Shown: positions 33,984 to 43,149 of the stretch, piece after piece
Position numbering within the stretch: the stretch's first letter is position 1
Layout of the letters: every line of letters begins with the position of its first letter
DNA from: Paracoccus aeridis
GTDB taxonomy: Bacteria > Pseudomonadota > Alphaproteobacteria > Rhodobacterales > Rhodobacteraceae
Assembly (NCBI RefSeq): GCF_004923205.2
Contig: NZ_SELD02000037.1
Coordinates: 1 to 64,000 of the forward strand
Reading direction: 5' to 3'
Length of the DNA: 64,000 nucleotides
Notes under the pieces: model-generated
The model's database searches: none
Seen by the model: only the letters and a program-made list of their open reading frames with translations
Told to the model about the DNA's origin: nothing
Program-made: the position numbers and the translations under genes

Positions 33984-36195
33984 GCGCGGGCGGCGCCCCG
34001 CGCAGCGCGGCGGCGAGGTCGGGTGCCGCGCGGTCGGGGTAGCCGAGCGCCGCGGCCTGGTCCGCGGGGGACGCGCCGTAGCCTTCGACGGCGGGCGGGA
34101 CCGGCTTCGCCGGCCGCGCGGGCGGGCGCGCCGACACGGCCAAGCGCAGCGGCGACAGCGCGGGCGCGGGCCTGAAGCCGCCGCCCCGCAGGTCCCAGGT
34201 CGGCACCAGCGGCACGGGCCTGCCCATGATGCGCGCGCGGTAGATCGGCAGCGCCTCGCCCACCCGCATGACGTAGTTGCGGGTCTCGTCGAAGGGGATC
34301 ATCTCGACCCAGTCCACCGGATCGGCGCCATGCGCCCCGGTCTCGCGCAGGTCGCCGAAGTCGCGCAGCCACCGCGCCGACCGCCCCGGCCCGGCGTTGT
34401 AGCCCGCCGCGACCAGCGCGATCGACGGCCCGAAGCGGTCGCGCAGGCCGCCGAGGTAAGCCGCCCCCAGCCGCGCGTTGTAGGCGGCGTCGGCGGTGAG
34501 CCGCGCAAGCTCGAAGGGCTCGCCGATGCGGCGGGCCATGTCGCGGGCGGTGTCGGGCATGACCTGCATCAGCCCGCGCGCGCCGACATGGCTGCGGGCG
34601 GCGTGGTTGAACTCGCTTTCCTGCCGCGCGATCGCCAGCACCAGCTCGGCGGGCAGGCCGAGCTCGTGCGTTTCAAGTCCCGTCAGCGGATAATAGGCGG
34701 CCGGGAACACCCCGCCCTTGCCCGCCGCCTGCTTGGCGAGGCGGAGCCCGTCCCACGGCCGGCCCAGTTCCAGCATAAGCCGCGCCATGCGGGCGATGTC
34801 CTCGGCTTCCGCCGTCTCGCCCTTGTGCAGCAGGAAACGCTGCGCCGTCGCGGGATCGCCCGCAGCGATGAGCCACAACGCCGCCTGCCAGACCCGGTCG
34901 TTTCGGATCGGGGCGCCGCGCCAGTCGGGCAGGCTGTCCACCGCCGCGCCCGGGATGGCGAGCGCGGGGTCCATCGGCACGCCCAGCTTCTCGGCCGCGA
35001 GCTGGCCGTAGAAGGCGGACTGGTGCCTGGCGGCCTCGGCATAGGCGGCGGTGGCGCCGGGGGCGTCGCCGTCCGCCTCCATCGCGCGGCCCTGCCAGTA
35101 GAGCGCGCGGGCGCGCGAGATCGGGCTGCCGACGATGGCCTGCAGATGCTGGAACCGCGCCAGCGCCCGGTCGGGCGCACCCGACCGCAGCGCCGCGTAG
35201 CCCGCGAGCCATTCGAGGTCGGCATAGACCCCGTCCTTGTCGGCGAGATGGTGGTGCGTGGCCAGCCGCTCGGCCAGGGCCCAGTCGCCCGCCCGCAGCG
35301 CCGCGCGCGCGTGGTCGACCCGGAACCGCGCCCAGCGGGCCGGGTCGCGCAGGCTTTCGGCCGAGGTGGACCGTTCCAGCAGCAACGCGCGCGCAAGGTC
35401 GGTCTGCTTCGACTTCACCCGGAAGTCGAAGCGGTCCATCGCCAGCCCCGCGTCGCCCCTGAGCGCGTCCGGCAGGCCGTTGATGAGGTCGTCGACCCCT
35501 GGCCGCCCGGCCTGCAGCGCGATGCGCGCGCGGGCGAGGGCCGCGTCGGGGCCGGTGACCAGCGCAGGCGCCGCCGGGCCGCCGGCCGCAGGCGCCGGCC
35601 CGGGTTTCACCATCAGCTCCGCCGCCTGCCATTCGCCGAGGTCCAGCAGCCGCGCCACCCGCGCCGGATGATGGGGCGCGAGCAGGTCCGCGCGGGGCGC
35701 GAGGAACGCGGCCATGCCCGCCGCGTCCAGCGGCGTCCCGGTCCAGAACCGCACCGCCTCTGCATCGGCGGCGGCCCGGTCGGTCGCGGACAGGGCGGCA
35801 AGCAGCGCGCGTTCGGCGGGCAGCGTGTCGGGGCGGCGGTCGCCGAACCAGGCGATGACCTCGGCCGCGGGCAGGCCGTCGCGCAGCGTCGCGTCGCCGC
35901 GCTGCAGCAGCAGGTCCATCCCGGGCCAGTCGGGGTTGCGGGCGGCGAAGTCGCGGTATTCGGGCCAGGTTCCCTGCCCCGCCCGCAGCCGCTGCCACAG
36001 GACGAGGTCCACGGCGATCGGCCCCGACCGCGCGGCCAGCGCATCCGCCCCGGCCCAGTCCTTCGCCGCGGCCGCGGCCCATGCACTCGCCAACGCGCCG
36101 CCGTCCTCGGCCGCCGCGGGACGGGCAGCGGCCGGAAGGATTGCGCAGACCGCAATCGCCAGCGCGGCCAGCCTTGCGAGGGTCGGTCGGATCAT
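33934..36195 (-). CDS. Soluble lytic transglycosylase (Slt family)
   Basis: 753 residues with a Sec signal peptide ([21 protein letters not shown]). It has a long α-helical superhelix built of TPR-like repeats ([37 protein letters not shown]) and a C-terminal lysozyme-like SLT domain. The catalytic glutamate is in [31 protein letters not shown], followed by [17 protein letters not shown] and AGYNAGPGR. It cleaves peptidoglycan glycan strands to 1,6-anhydro-muropeptides in the periplasm. A Pro/Ala tail after the domain is unusual. ATG 36195 gives the signal peptide. Confidence 0.9.
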   Translation of the reverse strand: MIRPTLARLAALAIAVCAILPAAARPAAAEDGGALASAWAAAAAKDWAGADALAARSGPIAVDLVLWQRLRAGQGTWPEYRDFAARNPDWPGMDLLLQRGDATLRDGLPAAEVIAWFGDRRPDTLPAERALLAALSATDRAAADAEAVRFWTGTPLDAAGMAAFLAPRADLLAPHHPARVARLLDLGEWQAAELMVKPGPAPAAGGPAAPALVTGPDAALARARIALQAGRPGVDDLINGLPDALRGDAGLAMDRFDFRVKSKQTDLARALLLERSTSAESLRDPARWARFRVDHARAALRAGDWALAERLATHHHLADKDGVYADLEWLAGYAALRSGAPDRALARFQHLQAIVGSPISRARALYWQGRAMEADGDAPGATAAYAEAARHQSAFYGQLAAEKLGVPMDPALAIPGAAVDSLPDWRGAPIRNDRVWQAALWLIAAGDPATAQRFLLHKGETAEAEDIARMARLMLELGRPWDGLRLAKQAAGKGGVFPAAYYPLTGLETHELGLPAELVLAIARQESEFNHAARSHVGARGLMQVMPDTARDMARRIGEPFELARLTADAAYNARLGAAYLGGLRDRFGPSIALVAAGYNAGPGRSARWLRDFGDLRETGAHGADPVDWVEMIPFDETRNYVMRVGEALPIYRARIMGRPVPLVPTWDLRGGGFRPAPALSPLRLAVSARPPARPAKPVPPAVEGYGASPADQAAALGYPDRAAPDLAAALRGAPPALSGPALASTGAAPATR

Positions 36196-36296
36196 GCCGG
36201 CAATGTGAGCGGCGCTTGGCCCCGGCGCAACTCACATCCTTGGCAACCGGCCGGCGCGGATGTAAGGCCACCCAACCACCGAAGTCAGGATACCCC

Positions 36297-37172
36297 ATGT
36301 TCAAAGGCTCGCTGCCCGCGCTCGTCACCCCGTTCACCCCGGAGGGAGAGCTCGACCTGCCCGCGCTCGAGCGGCTGGTCGAATGGCACCTGGAACAGGG
36401 CAGCAACGGGCTTGTCCCCGTCGGCACCACCGGCGAAAGCCCGACCCTCACCCACGAGGAACACCGCCTGGTCGTCGAGCGCGTGGTGCAGACCGTGGCG
36501 GGCCGGGTGCCGGTGATGGCGGGCGCGGGGTCGAACTCGACCCGCGAGGCGATCGGGCTGGTGCAGTTCGCCCAGGAGATCGGCGCGGACGCGGCGCTGG
36601 TCGTCACGCCCTACTACAACAAGCCCTCGCAGGCCGGGCTGATCGCGCATTTCACCGCGATCCACGACGCATCCGACCTGCCGATCTACATCTACAACAT
36701 CCCGCCCCGGTCGGTCATCGACATGATGCCCGAAACGATGGGGGAGCTGGCCCGCCTGCCGCGCATCGCGGGCGTGAAGGACGCCACCGGCAAGCTGGAG
36801 CGGGTCTGCCTGCAGCGGATCTGCTGCGGCGAGGACTTCGTCCAGCTGTCGGGAGAGGACGCGACCGCGCACGGCTTCAACGCGCAGGGCGGCGTCGGCT
36901 GCATCACCGTGACGGGCAACGTCGCGCCGAAGCTGTGCGCCGAGCTGCAGGCGGCGACGCTCCGCGGCGACTATGCCGCGGCGCTGCGGGTGCAGGACAG
37001 GCTGATGCCGCTGCACGTGGCGATCTTCCTTGAACCGGGGCTGGTCGGCGTGAAGTACGCGATGTCGCGGCTGGGCCTGTGCGACGAGCGCGTGCGCTTG
37101 CCGCTGACACCGCTGCTGCCCGCGACGCGCGAACGGATCGACGCGGGGCTGGCCCACGCCGGGCTGATCTGA
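36297..37172 (+). CDS. dapA: 4-hydroxy-tetrahydrodipicolinate synthase
   Basis: 291 residues, class I aldolase condensing pyruvate with aspartate semialdehyde in lysine and diaminopimelate synthesis. Key parts are [28 protein letters not shown] (active-site Tyr), and [12 protein letters not shown] with the Schiff-base lysine near residue 161. The ATG at 36297 ([13 protein letters not shown]) is the family start; the upstream frame overlaps the divergent transglycosylase gene and is rejected. An SMR exporter gene follows 14 bp later. Confidence 0.95.
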   Translation: MFKGSLPALVTPFTPEGELDLPALERLVEWHLEQGSNGLVPVGTTGESPTLTHEEHRLVVERVVQTVAGRVPVMAGAGSNSTREAIGLVQFAQEIGADAALVVTPYYNKPSQAGLIAHFTAIHDASDLPIYIYNIPPRSVIDMMPETMGELARLPRIAGVKDATGKLERVCLQRICCGEDFVQLSGEDATAHGFNAQGGVGCITVTGNVAPKLCAELQAATLRGDYAAALRVQDRLMPLHVAIFLEPGLVGVKYAMSRLGLCDERVRLPLTPLLPATRERIDAGLAHAGLI

Positions 37173-37186
37173 CGGAGGGGAGCGGG

Positions 37187-37522
37187 ATGGGAACGGCCCA
37201 CGCCTACCTCATCGTCGCGATCATGCTCGAGGTGGTGGGCACCTCGTTCCTGGCGCTGTCGCAGCAGTTCACGAAGCTTGCGCCGACGCTGGTGATGGCC
37301 GGGTGCTACCTGGGCGCGTTCTATTTCCTGTCGCATTCGCTGAAGGTCATGCCGCTGGGCGTGGCCTATGCGCTGTGGAGCGGGCTGGGCATCGTCCTGA
37401 CCGCGGGGATCGGGATGTTCGTGTTCCGGCAGGCCCCGGACGCCGCCGCGGTGATCGGCATTTCGCTGATCATCGCGGGCGTGCTGGTCATCAACCTGTT
37501 CTCGCAGACCTCGGCGCACTAA
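37187..37522 (+). CDS. Small multidrug resistance (SMR) family transporter
   Basis: 111 residues with four membrane helices, the size of EmrE/QacE. The essential membrane glutamate is Glu15 in VAIMLEVVGTSFLALSQQFT. SLKVMPLGVAYALWSGLGIVL is the signature of helix 3. It works as a dimer exchanging cationic drugs or guanidinium for protons. GGAGGGG precedes the ATG at 37187. It lies directly after dapA, probably in the same transcript. Confidence 0.9.
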   Translation: MGTAHAYLIVAIMLEVVGTSFLALSQQFTKLAPTLVMAGCYLGAFYFLSHSLKVMPLGVAYALWSGLGIVLTAGIGMFVFRQAPDAAAVIGISLIIAGVLVINLFSQTSAH

Positions 37523-37531
37523 CGCCACAGG

Positions 37532-37580
37532 GCGCCGGGCGCACTGGCCCTGCACGGCGGCGGGCGCCTGCGCCCGGCGC
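37532..37580. terminator. Inverted repeat between convergent genes, probable bidirectional terminator
   Basis: Perfect 11-bp arms GCGCCGGGCGC (37532-37542) and GCGCCCGGCGC (37570-37580) separated by 27 nt, filling the gap between the SMR gene and the convergent aminotransferase stop. No T run. Confidence 0.5.
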
Positions 37581-37581
37581 G

Positions 37582-38691
37582 CTAGCCCCTTGCCGCGGCG
37601 AGCGCCTGCGGCAGCGCCTCGGCAAAGGCGTCCAGACCGGCCTCCGGGCCGCAGCTGACGCGGATGCAGCGGTCCTGCGGCGCGACCCACGGCATCCGCA
37701 CGAAGACGCCGCGCTCGGCCAGCGCGGCCAGGACGGCGCGGGCGAAGTCGCCGCCCTGCCCGCAGTCGATCGCAACGAAGTTGGTGGCCGAGGGCAGCGG
37801 CGACAGCCCGTTGTCGCGCGCGATCTGCGCGATCCGCGCGCGGGCGTCGGCCACCTGCGCCAGCATCCCCGACAGCCAAGCGTCGTCGGACAGCGCGGCA
37901 AGCGCCCCCGCCTGTCCGACCGAATTGACGCCGAAGTGGTTCCTCACCCGGTCGAAGCCCCGGATCACCCCGGGCGCGGCGATGGCGTAGCCGACCCGCG
38001 CGCCCGCCAGGCCGTAGGCCTTGGAGAATGTGCGGAAGCGGATGATGCGCGGGTCGTCCGGGTCGATCCGCGGCAGCGCCGGGGCGAACTCGCCATAGGC
38101 CTCGTCCAGCGCCAGCACGCCGTCCCCGGGGAGGCGGGCGACCGCGGCCTCGATCTCGGCAGGCTCCAGGAAGCCGCCCATCGGGTTGTCCGGATTGCAG
38201 AGATAGACGAGCCGCGCACCCGCCTGCGCCGCCCGGTCCACCAGCCCCGCCGCGTCCTGCCGGCCGTCGCGATAGGGCACGCGGTCCAGAACCCCGCCGA
38301 AGCCGGTGACGTGGAAATCGAAGGTCGGGTAGCCGCCGGCCGAGGTCACGACCATGTCGCCCGGCCCCACGAACAGCCGCGCGGTCAGGCCCAGCAGCCC
38401 GTCGATCCCCTCGCCCACGAGGATGCTCCCGGGCGCCACGCCGTGCTTCTTCGCAAGCCCCTCGCGCAGGTCGTGGCTGGTCGGGTCGCCGTATTTCCAC
38501 GCCTGCGCCGCCGCATCCCGCATCGCCGCGACGGCGGCGGGGGATGGGCCGAACCCGTTCTCGTTCGCGCCGAGCCGGGCGCGGAAGGGCGCGCCCCGGC
38601 GACGCTCCAGCGTCTCGGGCCCGACGAAGGGGACCGAATCGGGCAGCGACGCGGGGATCGGCGCAAGGCGGGGAAGCGGGGGCGTGGTCAT
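37582..38691 (-). CDS. HisC-like PLP aminotransferase
   Basis: 369 residues, fold-type I aminotransferase of the histidinol-phosphate group. Motifs: LGANENGFGPSPAAVAAM, YGDPTSHDLREGLA, YLCNPDNPMGGFL, ALDEAYGEFAP and FSKAYGLAGARVGY with the PLP lysine, then RVSCGPEAGLDAF. It starts 11 bp after the stop of a ThDP-dependent enzyme gene on the same strand, so the two form an operon. The substrate may therefore be a keto acid from that enzyme rather than imidazole acetol phosphate. ATG 38691 gives MTTPPLPRLAP. Confidence 0.85.
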   Translation of the reverse strand: MTTPPLPRLAPIPASLPDSVPFVGPETLERRRGAPFRARLGANENGFGPSPAAVAAMRDAAAQAWKYGDPTSHDLREGLAKKHGVAPGSILVGEGIDGLLGLTARLFVGPGDMVVTSAGGYPTFDFHVTGFGGVLDRVPYRDGRQDAAGLVDRAAQAGARLVYLCNPDNPMGGFLEPAEIEAAVARLPGDGVLALDEAYGEFAPALPRIDPDDPRIIRFRTFSKAYGLAGARVGYAIAAPGVIRGFDRVRNHFGVNSVGQAGALAALSDDAWLSGMLAQVADARARIAQIARDNGLSPLPSATNFVAIDCGQGGDFARAVLAALAERGVFVRMPWVAPQDRCIRVSCGPEAGLDAFAEALPQALAAARG

Positions 38692-38702
38692 GGTCGTCCC
38701 GC

Positions 38703-40493
38703 TCAGCCCTTGCCGCGGCCCTTGAAGACGCGGCCGAGGAAACCGCGCGCGGCCGGCGTGGGCTCCGGGGGCTGCGGCGGCTCGGTCGGGTCGGCGTCGC
38801 CGGGCGCCGCGGCAGCCGCGGGGGCCGCCGCCTTTCCGCGCTGCGCGGCCTCGGCCGCGGCGCGGGTTTCCGACAGGGTCGCGCCGGTGGTCAGCGCCTC
38901 GGGGTCGAGCTTCAGCTCGACGATGGCAAGCGTGCCCGCGTCCGCCGCCCGCTGGAACGCGGCGGGGAAATCGGCGTCGTCCGTCACCACCTCGCCATGC
39001 CCGCCATAGGCGCGCGCCAGCGCCGCGAAGTCGGGGTTGTAGAGGTTCGTCCCCGACACCCGGCCCGGATAGTGCTTTTCCTGGTGCATGCGGATCGTGC
39101 CGTAGCGGCCGTTGTTGGCCACGATCACGATCACCGCCGCGCGGTTCTGCGCGCCCGTCGACAGCTCGTTCAGCGTCATCTGGATGTCGCCGTCCCCCGC
39201 CACGCAGACGACGGTGCGATCCGGGTGCTGGATCTTGGCCGCGACCGCCGCCGGCAGGCCGTAGCCCATCGACCCCGAGGTCGGCGCAAGCTGGGTGCCC
39301 ACCTGCTTGAAGCGGAAATAGCGGTGGATGAACGACGCGAAGTTGCCCGCCCCGTTCGTGATGACGGCGTCGTCGGGCAGGTTGTCGGACAGCCAGCCGA
39401 TCACCCGTTCCATCCGCACCTGGCCGGGCGTTTCCTTCGGCTGCTGCCACGCCTCGTAGGTCGCGCGCAGGCCGGCGGTCCAGTCGTCGCGGCGCCTCGC
39501 GGGCGCGGGCGCGTCGGCCAGCGCCGCCAGCATCGCGCGCGGGCAGGCGGCGATGCCGGGATCGGCGCGCCACAGATGCCCGATCTCGTCGGGATCGGGG
39601 TGGACGTGGACGATCCGCCGGCCCTGCGCCTTGGGGTTCATCAGGTCGTAGCCGTTCGTGAGCGTGTCCCCGAGCCGCGAGCCGAGCGACAGGACGCAGT
39701 CGGACGCCTGCAGCGCCTCGCCCAGCTTCGGGTTCATGCCCACGCCGAGGTCGCCCACGTAGTTCGGCAGCCGGTTGTCGAACAGGTGCTGGCGCCGGAA
39801 CGGGACCGCGACCGGCAGGCCCCAGCGTTCCGCGAAGCGGGCGAGGTTGCCCGCGTCGTCCTGCGTCCAGACGGACCCGCCCGGCACGACCAGCGGCCGT
39901 TCGGCTGCGGCAAGCGCGGCGGTGACCGCGTCCACCTGCGCGGCCGACACGCCCGCGACGGGCGCCGGGCCGGGATCGAGGTCGGGGGCGTCGCTCTGCG
40001 CGGACAGCATGTCCTCGGGCAGCGCCAGCACGACCGGGCCGGGGCGGCCGGACATCGCGAGATCCCACGCCCGCGCGACGTATTCGGGGATGCGGCCGGT
40101 GTCGTCGATCTCGGCCGCCCACTTGGCGAGGCCGCCGAACATCTGGCGGTAGTCCACCTCCTGGAACGCCTCGCGGTCGCGGTCGGACCGCGCGATCTGG
40201 CCCACGAACAGGATCATCGGGGTCGAATCCTGCATCGCCACGTGCACGCCCGCGCTGGCGTTCGTCGCGCCGGGGCCGCGGGTCACGAAGCAGATGCCGG
40301 GGCGGCCCGTCATCTTGCCCTGCGCCTCGGCCATCATGGCGGCGCCGCCCTCGTGCCGGCAGACGACGTTCTGGATGCCGAGGTCGTAGAGCCCGTCGAG
40401 CGCCGCAAGGAAGCTTTCGCCCGGGACCGAGAACACCCGGTCCACCCCCCGCGCCGCCAGCGCATCCGCAAGAATCCGTCCGCCATGCCGCAT
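38703..40493 (-). CDS. Thiamine-diphosphate-dependent enzyme (acetolactate synthase-like)
   Basis: 596 residues with the three-domain ThDP fold. N-terminal: [18 protein letters not shown] and [19 protein letters not shown] with the catalytic Glu. Middle: a FAD/Rossmann-like domain ([13 protein letters not shown]). C-terminal: [15 protein letters not shown] and the ThDP motif [14 protein letters not shown]...NNGRYG. It resembles acetolactate synthase large subunits, but no small regulatory subunit gene is adjacent. The last 45 residues are an odd Ala/Pro-rich linker ending in the basic [13 protein letters not shown]. Cotranscribed with the aminotransferase. The reaction is undetermined. Confidence 0.85.
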   Translation of the reverse strand: MRHGGRILADALAARGVDRVFSVPGESFLAALDGLYDLGIQNVVCRHEGGAAMMAEAQGKMTGRPGICFVTRGPGATNASAGVHVAMQDSTPMILFVGQIARSDRDREAFQEVDYRQMFGGLAKWAAEIDDTGRIPEYVARAWDLAMSGRPGPVVLALPEDMLSAQSDAPDLDPGPAPVAGVSAAQVDAVTAALAAAERPLVVPGGSVWTQDDAGNLARFAERWGLPVAVPFRRQHLFDNRLPNYVGDLGVGMNPKLGEALQASDCVLSLGSRLGDTLTNGYDLMNPKAQGRRIVHVHPDPDEIGHLWRADPGIAACPRAMLAALADAPAPARRRDDWTAGLRATYEAWQQPKETPGQVRMERVIGWLSDNLPDDAVITNGAGNFASFIHRYFRFKQVGTQLAPTSGSMGYGLPAAVAAKIQHPDRTVVCVAGDGDIQMTLNELSTGAQNRAAVIVIVANNGRYGTIRMHQEKHYPGRVSGTNLYNPDFAALARAYGGHGEVVTDDADFPAAFQRAADAGTLAIVELKLDPEALTTGATLSETRAAAEAAQRGKAAAPAAAAAPGDADPTEPPQPPEPTPAARGFLGRVFKGRGKG

Positions 40494-40567
40494 CGTCGCC
40501 TTCCCCCTTGTCCGATCGCCCGCGCAACATGCGTCAGCCCGCCGTTCCCGGCAAGCGGCCCCCTGCC

Positions 40568-40596
40568 TTTACAGCCCCGCCCCGCACCCCTATCTC
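40568..40596 (+). promoter_or_regulatory. Candidate smpB promoter very close to the start codon
   Basis: TTTACA (40568-40573) and TATCTC (40591-40596) are 17 bp apart. Transcription would begin near 40602-40603, only 3-4 nt before the smpB ATG. There is no clear ribosome-binding site, so the mRNA could be leaderless. Confidence 0.4.
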
Positions 40597-40605
40597 ACCC
40601 CGATC

Positions 40606-41079
40606 ATGTCGCAGCAGAAATCAGATCCCAACTACAAGGTCATCGCGGAAAACCGGCGGGCGCGGTTCGACTATTTCATCGAGAGCGATCTGGAGGTGGG
40701 GATCATCCTGACCGGGTCCGAGGTGAAATCGCTCCGCACCGGGCAGTCCAACATCGCCGAAAGCTACGCCTCGGTCGAAGAGGGCGAGTTGTGGCTGATC
40801 AACAGCTACATCGCCGCCTACAAGCAGGCCGGCGTCTTCGGTCACGAGGAACGCCGCCGCCGCAAGCTGCTGGTCAGCCGCAAGGAGCTGTCGCGGCTGT
40901 GGCAGGCGATCGGGCGCGAGGGGATGACGCTGGTGCCGCTGGTCATGTACTTCAACCACCGCGGGATCGTGAAGCTGAAGATCGGCGTGGCGAAGGGCAA
41001 GAAGAACCACGACAAGCGGGACACGGAAGCCAAGCGCGACTGGGGCCGGCAGAAGCAGAGGCTGCTGAAGCAGGGCTGA
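40606..41079 (+). CDS. smpB: SsrA-binding protein SmpB
   Basis: 157 residues; partner of tmRNA in rescuing stalled ribosomes. Typical blocks: [75 protein letters not shown] and a basic C-terminal tail. Whole length and fold are normal. Upstream is divergent to the ThDP enzyme gene; downstream lies the second repeat cluster. Confidence 0.95.
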   Translation: MSQQKSDPNYKVIAENRRARFDYFIESDLEVGIILTGSEVKSLRTGQSNIAESYASVEEGELWLINSYIAAYKQAGVFGHEERRRRKLLVSRKELSRLWQAIGREGMTLVPLVMYFNHRGIVKLKIGVAKGKKNHDKRDTEAKRDWGRQKQRLLKQG

Positions 41080-41212
41080 CGCGGCTGCTCGCCAGGCGCC
41101 GGGCGGAAGCGCCGCGGCATGCAGCATGTCGGCTGGGACCGGACGGGGCTCCACGCGGGCGTGTGGCCGCCCCTTCGGCAGAGCCGATCCGAACGGTTGC
41201 GGTTGTCACGCT

Positions 41213-41290
41213 TGAGGAAGGCTCCATCAACGGTCTTTCGATGCTCCCCTCGGTCTGCCCAAAGCAGACCGGGGCCTTCCCGCTAAGCAA
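41213..41290 (-). repeat. Short unit S1 of the structured repeat
   Basis: Contains CTCCATCAACGGTCTTTCGATG, hairpin-3-like CGGTCTGC...GCAGACCG and a tail CGCTAAGCAAG. It shares its first and middle parts with the long units but lacks hairpins 1 and 2. The quoted stem uses T-A where copies A-C have C-G. The DNA between the smpB stop and here holds no recognised element. Confidence 0.7.
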
Positions 41291-41460
41291 GCCTCCATCA
41301 ACGGTCCTTCGATGCCCCCCGGTCCGCCCAAAGCGGACCGGGACGCGCCCGCCCGCCCCTTGGCGGGCGCGTTCGCGCCCACCCGTGCGGGCGCGTCCCT
41401 CCGGAGTGCTGGCGCCCAGGGACCGCACGGAAACAGGCTCGTGGCCTGTTTCCTTCAGCA
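41291..41460 (-). repeat. Structured dispersed repeat, long unit, copy C
   Basis: Reverse orientation relative to A and B. It carries CCATCAACGGTCCTTCGATG, hairpin 3 (41318-41340), the GC stem, hairpin 2 GGGCGCGTTCGCGCCC (41365-41380), the CCGGAGTGCTGG block and hairpin 1 GGAAACAGGC/GCCTGTTTCC (about 41429-41453). Hairpin 1 has an A-T pair where copy A has G-C, with both arms changed. About 50 bp of less conserved sequence follow to 41510. Confidence 0.85.
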
Positions 41461-41510
41461 AGGGCCGACCTGACCGACTGAGCCCGTCGGGGGGCACCAC
41501 GCCGGGCAGG

Positions 41511-41576
41511 CCTCCATTGACGGTCGTTCAGCGCACCCCCGCCCGAAGCGGATCGGGGCCTTCACGCTGAGCAAGC
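41511..41576 (-). repeat. Short unit S2 of the structured repeat
   Basis: Same plan as S1 (CTCCATTGACGGTCGTTCAG, CGCCCGAAGCGGATCGGGGCC, CACGCTGAGCAAG), with a partly broken hairpin. The order S1-C-S2-D suggests duplication of a larger short-plus-long block. Confidence 0.65.
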
Positions 41577-41749
41577 GTTCATCAACGGTCCTCAATGCTC
41601 CCCGGTCTGCCCGAAGCAGACCGGGACGCGCCCGCCGGCCCTCAGGCGGGCGCGTTCGCGCCCACCCGGGCGGACGCGTCCCTCCGGAGTGCTGGCGTCC
41701 AGGGACCGCACGGAAACAGGCCCGTAGCCTGTTTCCTTCAGCAGGAACG
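41577..41749 (-). repeat. Structured dispersed repeat, long unit, copy D
   Basis: Same orientation as C. Hairpin 3 is GGTCTGC/GCAGACC, a T-A pair replacing the C-G of copies A-C. Hairpin 2 at 41648-41663 is identical to all other copies. Hairpin 1 is GGAAACAGGC/GCCTGTTTCC. The end of the unit (CTTCAGCAGGAAC) contains the stop codon and last codons of the DUF1810 gene at 41738, so the repeat abuts or has replaced that gene's 3' end. Confidence 0.85.
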
Positions 41750-42163
41750 TTGCTGCCGCAGTTGCCTCAGCGTCGCCTCGTCCGCCCCGCCGCCATAGAA
41801 CTCCGCCAGCAGCCGGTCGAATACCTCGCCGCCGCCCGCCTCGCGGAACAGGGTCGCGCTCGACCGCAGCTTGGCCGCGTCGACCTGGCCCAGAACCGCC
41901 TCGGGCGCGCGGCCGGCGTTGGCCAGCATCGCCTCGGCCGCCGCCCGCAGGTTCTGCGCGAGCACCGGGTCCGCCAGATAGGCGCGCGCGTGCGCCAGGT
42001 CGCGGATGCCGTAGTGCTTCGCCGTCGGCGAATGCCCGAGCGCGCCCAGCTGCGGGAAGACGTACCACATCCAGTGGCTCAGCTTGCGCCCCGCGCGCAG
42101 CTCGGCCACAGCGCGGGGCTGGTCGCGGGCTTGCGCGTCGTGGAAGCGTTGCAGGTCGTCCAT
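41738..42163 (-). CDS. DUF1810 family protein
   Basis: 141 residues with the DUF1810 core: MDDLQRFHDAQARDQPRAVAEL, LSHWMWYVFPQLGALGHSPTAKHYGI and LRSSATLFREAGG. The family is small, cytosolic and of unknown function (relatives are called calpastatin without evidence). The ATG at 42163 starts the domain. The last residues and stop codon lie in the edge of repeat copy D, so the C-terminus may be altered relative to relatives. Confidence 0.85.
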   Translation of the reverse strand: MDDLQRFHDAQARDQPRAVAELRAGRKLSHWMWYVFPQLGALGHSPTAKHYGIRDLAHARAYLADPVLAQNLRAAAEAMLANAGRAPEAVLGQVDAAKLRSSATLFREAGGGEVFDRLLAEFYGGGADEATLRQLRQQRSC

Positions 42164-42297
42164 GCCGCAGCGTTGCACCCGCGCCCCGGCCCGGGTCAAG
42201 CCCGCCGAGGAGCGGCGGTCAACCCCATCTTCCTTGGTTGTCCTGCAACCGCGCCGCCGCTAAGAATGCGCGGCCTGCTGGCGGGGGAGGAAACCTG

Positions 42298-43149
42298 ATG
42301 GACGATCCGAAGACGCTCGTTTCGACCGGGTGGCTCGCCGCGCGTCTGGACGACCCCGACCTGCGCGTGATCGACGCGAGCTGGCACATGCCCGCCACGG
42401 GCCGCGACGCCCGCGCCGAATACGCATCCGCGCACATCCCCGGCGCACGCTTCTTCGACATCGACGCCGTCCGCGACACCCGCAGCGAACTGCCGCACAT
42501 GGCGCCCCCGCCCGAAGTGTTCGCCGCCCGCATGCGCGAAGCCGGGATCGGCGACGGGCACCAGATCGTCGTCTACGACAATTCGGACGTGCGCAGCGCG
42601 GCGCGAGTCTGGTGGACCTTCCGCCTGATGGGCAAGACCGACGTGGCTGTGCTGGATGGCGGATTGGCCAGATGGCTGGCCGAGGGGCGGCCGGTCGAAA
42701 ACGCGCCTCCATCTGTCCGCGACCGCCACATGACCGTGCAGCGGCAGGCGACGCTGGTGCGCGACGTGACGCAGGTCGCAAGCGCGTCGAAGCTGGGCGA
42801 AAGCCAGATCGTCGATGCCCGCGCCCCCGAACGCTTCCGCGGCGAGGCGCCCGAGCCGCGCCCCGGCCTGCGCAGCGGCCACATCCCGGGCGCGCTGAAC
42901 CTGCCCTTCGGGCGGCTCTACGACGCCGACGGAACGATGAAGCCCGCCCCGGCCCTGCGCGCCGCGTTCGAGGACGCGGGCGTGGACCTGTCGCGCCCCA
43001 TCATCACCAGCTGCGGATCGGGCGTGACCGCCGCCACGCTCGCGCTGGCGCTGGAACGGATCGGCCACCGCAACTGGTCGCTTTACGATGGAAGCTGGGC
43101 CGAATGGGGCAGCTTCCCCGACCTCAAGATCGCAACCGGAGACGCCTGA
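42298..43149 (+). CDS. sseA: 3-mercaptopyruvate sulfurtransferase
   Basis: 283 residues with two rhodanese domains. The first has RVIDASWHMPATGRDARAEY. The second contains the catalytic cysteine (about residue 239) in the loop CGSGVTAATLALAL. That CG-S-G-V-T-A loop is the 3-mercaptopyruvate type rather than the thiosulfate (CRKGVT) type. The stop is immediately followed by the tyrB ATG, so sulfur and amino-acid transfer from cysteine are coupled: the aminotransferase could make 3-mercaptopyruvate from cysteine. ATG 42298 follows GGAGG. Confidence 0.9.
   Translation: MDDPKTLVSTGWLAARLDDPDLRVIDASWHMPATGRDARAEYASAHIPGARFFDIDAVRDTRSELPHMAPPPEVFAARMREAGIGDGHQIVVYDNSDVRSAARVWWTFRLMGKTDVAVLDGGLARWLAEGRPVENAPPSVRDRHMTVQRQATLVRDVTQVASASKLGESQIVDARAPERFRGEAPEPRPGLRSGHIPGALNLPFGRLYDADGTMKPAPALRAAFEDAGVDLSRPIITSCGSGVTAATLALALERIGHRNWSLYDGSWAEWGSFPDLKIATGDA

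Noticed and set aside
41592-42068. 158-residue minus-strand frame overlapping DUF1810
   Set aside because: It mixes an off-frame reading of DUF1810 with repeat copy D; composition is Arg/Gly-rich without motifs.
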